NCBI GenBank assembly: GCA_023436605.1
Contig: JAEZIQ010000112.1
Coordinates: 1 to 18,760 of the forward strand
Direction: 5' to 3'
Length of the DNA stretch: 18,760 bases
From: Actinomycetes bacterium
Lineage (GTDB): Bacteria > Actinomycetota > Thermoleophilia > Solirubrobacterales > 70-9
Shown here: positions 14,441-18,760 of the stretch, piece by piece
How positions within the stretch are numbered: position 1 is the first letter of the stretch
How the letters are laid out: each line of letters begins with the position of its first letter
Translations under genes and position numbers: made by a program
Notes under the pieces: model-generated
Seen by the model: the letters and a program-made list of their open reading frames with translations, nothing else
What the model was told of the DNA's origin: nothing
Databases searched by the model: none

Positions 14441-15889
14441 ATGAAGGCCTACACCACCGATGTCGCCCTGTCCGAACTCGACGCCGACCTCGTCGCCGTC
14501 GGCCTCTACGAAGGAGAGGATATTTCGGAGCCGCTCGGCAGCACCGCCGGGGCCTCCGATGCCTCCGGTGACTTCAAGTCGACTGTCATCGTGTACCCGG
14601 GCAAGCCGGAACGGGTCGCGATCATCGGTCTCGGCAGGAAAGAGGACTTCACCGCCGAGAAGGCCCGCGTGATCGGTGCCGTTTCCCAGAAGGCACTGAA
14701 GCAGGTAAAGGGCGAGGCGCTCGCCTGGATGCTCCCGGAAGTGCCGGAAGGAATCGAGGCGGGCGCGCTGGCGGCGGCGCTGGTCGAAGGAGCGGGTTTC
14801 GCTTCGTTCGAGTTCGACCGCTACAAGTCGGGCAGCGACGGCGCGGAGGCCCCGCCCAGCCTCAAGGCGGTAGAGATCAACACCGACCGGGACATCGCCG
14901 ACTCCGTCCGGATCGGGGAAGTGGTGGCCAACGCCGGCAATCGGGCCCGGTACCTTCAGAGCCTGCCCGCCAACGAAGCCACGCCGGAATACCTGGCCGG
15001 CCGGGCGCGGGAGATCGCCGAATCCCACGAAAAGGTCACGGTGGAAGTGCTGGACCGGGCCGGGATCATCGCGGCCGGGATGGGCGGACTCGAAGCGGTT
15101 TCCAAGGGCGGCGAGGATGTTGAACCACGACTGATCACGCTGAAGTACACCGGCAAGGGCGAGGGCGAGAAGCTCGGACTGGTCGGCAAGTCGGTCACCT
15201 TCGACACCGGTGGCATCTCGATCAAGCCTTCCGCCGGGATGCACGAGATGAAGATGGACATGTCCGGCGGAGCTGCAGTTCTGGAAGCTGTCAACGCGAT
15301 CGCCGAGCTGGACCTGGCCCTCGACATCATCGCCGTCCTTCCCTCGACCGAGAACATGCCTTCCGGCACGGCGCTGAAGCCGGGCGACATCATCACCCAG
15401 CTGAACGGCAAGACGGTCGAGGTGACCAACACCGATGCGGAGGGCCGGCTGATCCTCGCCGACGCCCTGGTCCATTGCGTGCGTGAGGGGGCCGACCGAA
15501 TCGTCGATCTGGCGACCCTCACCGGAGCGGTGCTGATCGGACTGGGTTCGACCTATGCCGCCCTGATCTCGAACGACGACGCGCTCGCAGACGAGATCAC
15601 CGAGGTCGGCGAACGGACCGGTGAACTGGTTTGGCGCCTGCCCCTCCACGAGGAGTACAAGAACCTGACCAAGGGCGAGATCACCGACCTGGTCAACGCT
15701 TCGGCCCAGCGCAAGGCGGGCACGATTTATGCCGGTTCATTCCTGGAAGAGTTCACCGAGGGCAAGCCCTGGGCCCACATCGACATCGCCGGCACCGCCT
15801 GGGACACCGGACGCGAGTACTGGGGCAAAGGCCCCACCGGCTTCGGAGTCCACCTGCTGGTCGGCCTGGCCCGTCGCCTGAGCTCCTGA
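14441..15889 (+). CDS. pepA: Leucyl aminopeptidase, M17 family
   Basis: A 482-residue cytoplasmic aminopeptidase that removes N-terminal residues from peptides using two metal ions. The less conserved N-terminal macrodomain-like half (about 1-170) is followed by the catalytic half. By comparison with E. coli PepA the metal ligands are K250 and D255 (VGKSVTFDTGGISIKP), D273 (MKMDMSGG), D332 and E334 (NTDAEGRL), with catalytic K262 and R336. The length is normal. ATG 14441 has little ribosome site and may be read from a short leader. The gene diverges from the thiolase across 86 bases and ends before a strong convergent hairpin. It could finish degradation of peptides imported by the transporter encoded in the left part of the window, but it is a general housekeeping enzyme and nothing links it directly. 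Confidence 0.95.
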   Translation: MKAYTTDVALSELDADLVAVGLYEGEDISEPLGSTAGASDASGDFKSTVIVYPGKPERVAIIGLGRKEDFTAEKARVIGAVSQKALKQVKGEALAWMLPEVPEGIEAGALAAALVEGAGFASFEFDRYKSGSDGAEAPPSLKAVEINTDRDIADSVRIGEVVANAGNRARYLQSLPANEATPEYLAGRAREIAESHEKVTVEVLDRAGIIAAGMGGLEAVSKGGEDVEPRLITLKYTGKGEGEKLGLVGKSVTFDTGGISIKPSAGMHEMKMDMSGGAAVLEAVNAIAELDLALDIIAVLPSTENMPSGTALKPGDIITQLNGKTVEVTNTDAEGRLILADALVHCVREGADRIVDLATLTGAVLIGLGSTYAALISNDDALADEITEVGERTGELVWRLPLHEEYKNLTKGEITDLVNASAQRKAGTIYAGSFLEEFTEGKPWAHIDIAGTAWDTGREYWGKGPTGFGVHLLVGLARRLSS

Positions 15890-15929
15890 ACACCGCGTAA
15901 CCAGAGCCCCCGAACTACCCGAATCCAGA

Positions 15930-15967
15930 GCCCCTCCCAACCGTCAATTGGTTCAAATGGGAGGGGC
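15930..15967. terminator. Convergent hairpin between pepA and alkaline phosphatase genes
   Basis: GCCCCTCCCA (15930-15939) pairs perfectly with TGGGAGGGGC (15958-15967), and AACC/GGTT within the loop can form an alternative inner stem. Its place between two gene 3' ends suggests a bidirectional terminator, although T-tracts are short. The sequence CCAGAGCCCC also occurs twice just before it (15901-15910 and 15926-15935). Confidence 0.6.
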
Positions 15968-16001
15968 GGGTTGAAAATGGAGGCGGGGCGAAGCTCGCCG
16001 A

Positions 16002-17390
16002 CTACTTGTTCTCCTTATTCGGGTTCTTGATGTTGAGGGCCCGGAGGATCACGTCGAAGATCTCGGTCTGGTCATGGAGGCCCATGAGGTTGGCGGCCTG
16101 GGGTCCCTGAGCTCTTAGCGGCACGGGGATCCCGCTGTGTTCCTGGTCGTCCTCTTCCTTGCGGCCGGTGGCGTAGCTGATGATCAGCGGGCTGCCTTCA
16201 TTGGTCGTGAGCACCGCGGATTTGCCGGCCCCGTAGAAGGGAACGATCTGGCCGGACTGTCCGTGATCCGCCGTGACGATCAGCAGGGTCTTCGGATTCT
16301 TCCTGGCGAATTCGAGCCCCACCTGCACCGCCTCGTCGAGCGCCACGACGCCGCTCATCGACCAGCAGGGGTCGGCCCGGTGGGCACCCTTGTCGGTGTC
16401 GGCCCCTTCGACCTGGAGGAAGAAGCCTTTCTTCTTGCCCTTCGACCGGCTGTTCAGAATCCTGATCGCCTTGCTGGTCATCTCCGAAAGCTTCGGCTGC
16501 TCGGCCGGACGTTTGCCGGTTTCACAACGCTGCGCCTTGGCTCCTGAAGAAACGGCCCGCTGGCCACTCCAGTCCGGCGTGGTGCCACTACCCGCGAACA
16601 AGCCAAGCAGACGCTTGTTTCCGTTGTATGAAGCGAGGCCAGCCGCGTCGGTCACCACGTCGAAACCCTGGCGTTGGGCCGACTCAAGCACCGTCTTGCC
16701 CCGATCGGGTCCGGCGGTGATCGTCTTTTCGAAGTCGCTCCGACCGCCACCGAAGATCAGGTCCATTTTGCTGTCAGCGGCCTGTTCGGCGATCGACCCG
16801 AGTCCTCCCCGCGACTTCGCGTCGGCATCGCAGGTCGAATCGTCGGCGGGGGATTCACAGTTCCGCATGCGGACATGGGCCATCTGGACGGCCGGGGTGG
16901 CTCCGGTCACCGAGTCGGTGGTCACGTTGCCGGTCCGGTAGCCGTTTTGCTGCGCCAGCTCGGCGATGGTGGGCAGCGCTTCGCCGGTCATCGGGGCGGT
17001 CGAGATCCGAAGCAACCCGGTCTTGCGTCCGGTTGCCCAGGCACTGCCCGAAGCCGCAGAGTCCGTGACGTAGAAAGGCTCGTCGCGCAGCCTCAGCTCG
17101 TCGGTCGCGTGCGTGGTGATCGAGCCCGAGATCCGGATTCGGTCCATCCAGAAGCGACCGTTGGCGCCCAGCCAGTAGTTGCGGGCGGCGGTGATCGCGC
17201 TCTCGTCCATGCCGTCGCCGACGAAGAGGATCACGTTGCGGGCCTGACCTCCGACCACTTGTTTGCGGATCCAGGCGGTCTTGTCTTCCGGATCGACCTT
17301 CGGTTTCTTCACCTTGGCCACACCGATGGCCGCTCCGCCCAGCACCACGACGGTCATGACCGCGACCAGCAGCCGTTTTCCGAACCTCAT
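16002..17390 (-). CDS. phoA: Alkaline phosphatase, PhoA type
   Basis: A 462-residue secreted or membrane-anchored phosphomonoesterase. An N-terminal hydrophobic segment (about 6-24) after MRFGKR serves as signal peptide or anchor. The E. coli PhoA framework is visible: FVGDGMDESAITAARNYW with metal ligand D59, nucleophile S111 in YVTDSAASGSAWATG, the phosphate-binding Arg in AHVRMRNC, the metal site VEGADTDKGAHRADP, TADHG, and the last His ligand in QEHSGIPV followed by GLHDQTEIF. Cysteines near 175-190 and in the later insert could form disulfides, as expected for an exported protein. ATG 17390 has GGGAGG eight bases upstream. It lies downstream of the PaaI thioesterase on the same strand, with a small hairpin between them, and ends at the convergent hairpin. 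No Pho box was recognised. Confidence 0.94.
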   Translation of the reverse strand: MRFGKRLLVAVMTVVVLGGAAIGVAKVKKPKVDPEDKTAWIRKQVVGGQARNVILFVGDGMDESAITAARNYWLGANGRFWMDRIRISGSITTHATDELRLRDEPFYVTDSAASGSAWATGRKTGLLRISTAPMTGEALPTIAELAQQNGYRTGNVTTDSVTGATPAVQMAHVRMRNCESPADDSTCDADAKSRGGLGSIAEQAADSKMDLIFGGGRSDFEKTITAGPDRGKTVLESAQRQGFDVVTDAAGLASYNGNKRLLGLFAGSGTTPDWSGQRAVSSGAKAQRCETGKRPAEQPKLSEMTSKAIRILNSRSKGKKKGFFLQVEGADTDKGAHRADPCWSMSGVVALDEAVQVGLEFARKNPKTLLIVTADHGQSGQIVPFYGAGKSAVLTTNEGSPLIISYATGRKEEDDQEHSGIPVPLRAQGPQAANLMGLHDQTEIFDVILRALNIKNPNKENK

Positions 17391-17412
17391 CTCCCTAACC
17401 TCCCGGATCAGC

Positions 17413-17433
17413 GGCAGTCGCCTCCCGACTGCC
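17413..17433 (-). terminator. Small hairpin between thioesterase and phoA
   Basis: GGCAGTCG (17413-17420) and CGACTGCC (17426-17433) form an 8-bp perfect stem with a five-base loop, in the 56-base gap after the PaaI-type thioesterase. There is no U-tract, so termination is only a possibility; it may separate phoA expression from the upstream genes. Confidence 0.35.
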
Positions 17434-17446
17434 TGCCCCCGGAAAC

Positions 17447-17998
17447 TTACCCGGTCAGGATCATGCAGGTGGACGTGGCAGTGGCGAGCAGCTTTCCGGT
17501 TTCCACTGCGTAGATCTTCGCGTCGGCAGTCGCCTGGCGGCGGCCACGGTGGATCACTTCTCCCTCGGCCCGGACCATGCCGGTGTCACGGGTCAGGGGA
17601 CGAAGGTTCTTGACCTCGAGCGTGAGGGTCGTGTAGGCCTCACCCTTCGCCAGGGTGGTGTGGACGGCGCAGCCTGCCACCGAGTCGAGAAGCGTGGCCA
17701 TGAAGCCACCGTGCACCACCCCGATCGGGTTGTAGTGCTCTTCCCCGGGCAGAGCCGAGAAGACCGCCCGGCCGTCGTCAACCTCGGTCGGGACCATGTT
17801 CATGAGTACCGCGATCGGTGGTGGCGGCACCTCGCCGTTCATGACTGCCTTCATGTAAGCGAGGCCGGACATCTCCAGCCCTTTGGCTGCGGTCGCCATC
17901 GGGTCCTGCCACTGGACGGTCAGCGACCGGCTGATCTCCGGCATCTCGCCGGCGAGGTCGGCCGCGACCGTCCGGGCAGTTTCGATTTGGGTCGTCAC
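17447..17998 (-). CDS. PaaI-family hotdog thioesterase
   Basis: A 183-residue acyl-CoA thioesterase. After about 60 residues of N-terminal extension, the hotdog domain shows NPIGVVHGGFMATLLDSVAG (about 90-109), the HGG and catalytic D105 motif of the PaaI/YdiI group, then TTLTLEVKNLRPL and GRRQATADAKIY. It hydrolyses small or aromatic acyl-CoA thioesters in the cytoplasm. GTG 17998 is chosen because it overlaps the stop of the small upstream ORF as GTGA and begins a sensible N-terminus (VTTQIETARTV). The frame is open far upstream to 18553, but that part runs antisense through the acyl-CoA dehydrogenase and has no homology. The substrate is unknown. Confidence 0.88.
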   Translation of the reverse strand: MTTQIETARTVAADLAGEMPEISRSLTVQWQDPMATAAKGLEMSGLAYMKAVMNGEVPPPPIAVLMNMVPTEVDDGRAVFSALPGEEHYNPIGVVHGGFMATLLDSVAGCAVHTTLAKGEAYTTLTLEVKNLRPLTRDTGMVRAEGEVIHRGRRQATADAKIYAVETGKLLATATSTCMILTG

Positions 17999-18147
17999 CG
18001 GGTTGCCGTTTCCCGGCGTGCTGCGCGCTCCTGTCGGGGCTCCTTGCCCACGCCGTACTGGAGGTCGGCGAGGATCTCGGCCTCGGTGAGGTCGATCTTG
18101 AGGGGCCTCATCTGGAATTTCGTCTGGTTGATCGGATTGCGCTTCAT
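17995..18147 (-). CDS. Small hypothetical protein coupled to the PaaI-type thioesterase
   Basis: A 50-codon frame from ATG 18147 with a good purine-rich ribosome site (GAGGGGAG) a few bases upstream. The product begins MKRNPINQTKFQMRPLKIDL, continues with a short acidic helix-like stretch (TEAEILADLQYG) and ends in an Arg-rich tail. Its stop overlaps the thioesterase GTG by four bases (GTGA), typical of translational coupling. I do not recognise the family. It could be a genuine small protein or a leader that only delivers ribosomes to the thioesterase. A longer version starting at 18255 is possible but has no comparable ribosome site and would contain the palindrome at 18243. Confidence 0.5.
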   Translation of the reverse strand: MKRNPINQTKFQMRPLKIDLTEAEILADLQYGVGKEPRQERAARRETATR

Positions 18148-18242
18148 GGTGCTCCCCTCTCGGGGTCGGGTTTGGCCTGCCATCTGGAAAGCCACTTCGT
18201 AACCTGACCCTACCGTAGTAAGTCGCATCATACGACCCTCTA

Positions 18243-18254
18243 TGAGATATCTCA
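18243..18254. promoter_or_regulatory. Palindrome in divergent promoter of acyl-CoA dehydrogenase
   Basis: TGAGATATCTCA is a perfect 12-base palindrome in the 136-base gap between the small ORF/thioesterase genes and the acyl-CoA dehydrogenase start, 29 bases before the latter. It is AT-rich against a GC-rich background, and its position fits an operator controlling either direction. No regulator is identified. Confidence 0.35.
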
Positions 18255-18283
18255 CACAAGGAAGGGATAACTAGGATCGCGTA

Positions 18284-18760
18284 ATGAACTTTGACCTGAC
18301 TGACGAGCAGCGCCTGCTCCGGGAGACAGTCCGCGACTTCGCCGTGAGCGAAGTTGCCCCCGTTGCCGAGGAGCTGGACCGCACCAAGACCTTCCCCTAC
18401 GAGATCGTCGAGAAGCTCGGCGATCTCGGCCTGATGGGCATCCCCTTCCCCGAGGAGTACGGCGGGAGTGGCGGCGACATCCTCTCCTACGCCCTCGCGG
18501 TCGAGGAACTGGCCCGGATCGATTCTTCGGTCGCAATCACCATGGCTGCCCACACCTCGCTCGGCACCACCCCGATCTACAACTGGGGCACCGATGAGCA
18601 GAAGGCCGAGTGGCTGCCGCAGCTGACTTCCGGCAAGAAGCTCGCCGCCTTCGGCCTGACCGAGCCTGAAGCCGGATCGGACGCCGGCAACACCAAGACC
18701 CGGGCCGAACTCGATGGCGACGAGTGGGTCGTCAACGGCGCCAAGCAGTTCATCACCAAC
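18284..18760 (+). CDS. Acyl-CoA dehydrogenase (N-terminal part, cut by window edge)
   Basis: 159 codons open to the right edge. The product begins MNFDLTDEQRLLRETVRDFA and continues with VAPVAEELDRTKTFPYE, the EYGGSGGD turn, YALAVEELARIDSSVAITMAAH and AAFGLTEPEAGSDAGNTKT. These are the N-terminal helical domain and the start of the beta domain that holds FAD in short-chain and butyryl-type acyl-CoA dehydrogenases, which make the trans-2-enoyl-CoA in beta-oxidation. ATG 18284 has AGGA seven bases upstream. The catalytic Glu lies beyond the window, so the substrate class cannot be read. It diverges from the thioesterase genes and may share a regulator with them through the palindrome just upstream. 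Confidence 0.94.
   Translation, partial: MNFDLTDEQRLLRETVRDFAVSEVAPVAEELDRTKTFPYEIVEKLGDLGLMGIPFPEEYGGSGGDILSYALAVEELARIDSSVAITMAAHTSLGTTPIYNWGTDEQKAEWLPQLTSGKKLAAFGLTEPEAGSDAGNTKTRAELDGDEWVVNGAKQFITN

Noticed and set aside
12870..14444. 524-codon plus-strand frame opposite thiolase and the CYTH region
   Set aside because: Opposite a thiolase with all catalytic residues; translation is Gly/Asp/Leu-rich with no motifs.
14363..15649. 428-codon minus-strand frame opposite pepA
   Set aside because: pepA has complete active-site motifs; the reverse frame is a shadow.
17999..18553. Upstream extension of the PaaI-type thioesterase frame to 18553
   Set aside because: It runs antisense through the acyl-CoA dehydrogenase coding start and has no homology; the GTG at 17998 with its GTGA overlap is a better start.

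Overview
This is a high-GC, densely packed bacterial chromosome segment in which most reading frames abut or overlap by 4 to 8 bases. Gene content (CYTH-CHAD protein, B12-dependent acyl-CoA mutase, peptide ABC transporter, acyl-CoA dehydrogenase) and base composition suggest an Actinomycetota chromosome, possibly Thermoleophilia/Solirubrobacterales. That placement is inferred from style, not from a marker gene. I see no rRNA, tRNA, CRISPR array, integrase or insertion sequence.

Region 1 (1-5973, all minus strand, transcribed right to left) looks like one translationally coupled operon: L-erythro-3,5-diaminohexanoate dehydrogenase (kdd), a hotdog thioesterase, 3-keto-5-aminohexanoate cleavage enzyme (kce), a TetR regulator, an S66 LD-carboxypeptidase, a 614-residue peptide-binding protein with an unusual C-terminal membrane anchor, and the start of a DppB-type permease that runs off the left edge. 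Together they suggest import and trimming of peptides, followed by the 3,5-diaminohexanoate branch of lysine/beta-lysine breakdown. A TTGACG-N17-TAGCCT promoter sits just upstream of kdd. Divergent from it is an acetylpolyamine-amidohydrolase/histone-deacetylase family enzyme (6073-7137, plus).

Region 2 (7142-8340) is a two-HKD phospholipase D family gene, with a structured repeat at its 3' end and another upstream of its start. The two repeats align without gaps, share an 11-base loop core, and show compensatory stem changes. Region 3 (8348-11013) holds a two-subunit B12 acyl-CoA mutase with isobutyryl-CoA-mutase-type active-site residues, and a divergent MarR regulator. An inverted repeat between them overlaps the likely mutase -10 box.

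Region 4 (11023-14354, minus) holds an acetyl-CoA C-acetyltransferase, a CYTH-CHAD protein and a membrane-anchored HAD phosphatase. The CYTH-CHAD frame continues directly from the thiolase stop codon and has no ATG, GTG or TTG before its conserved first motif. Region 5 (14441-18760) holds a leucyl aminopeptidase (plus), a strong convergent hairpin, a PhoA-type alkaline phosphatase (minus), a PaaI-type thioesterase with a coupled small ORF (minus), and a divergent acyl-CoA dehydrogenase cut by the right edge.

The genes most worth following up are the kdd/kce peptide-scavenging operon, the paired structured elements around the phospholipase D gene, and the CYTH-CHAD gene without a canonical start.
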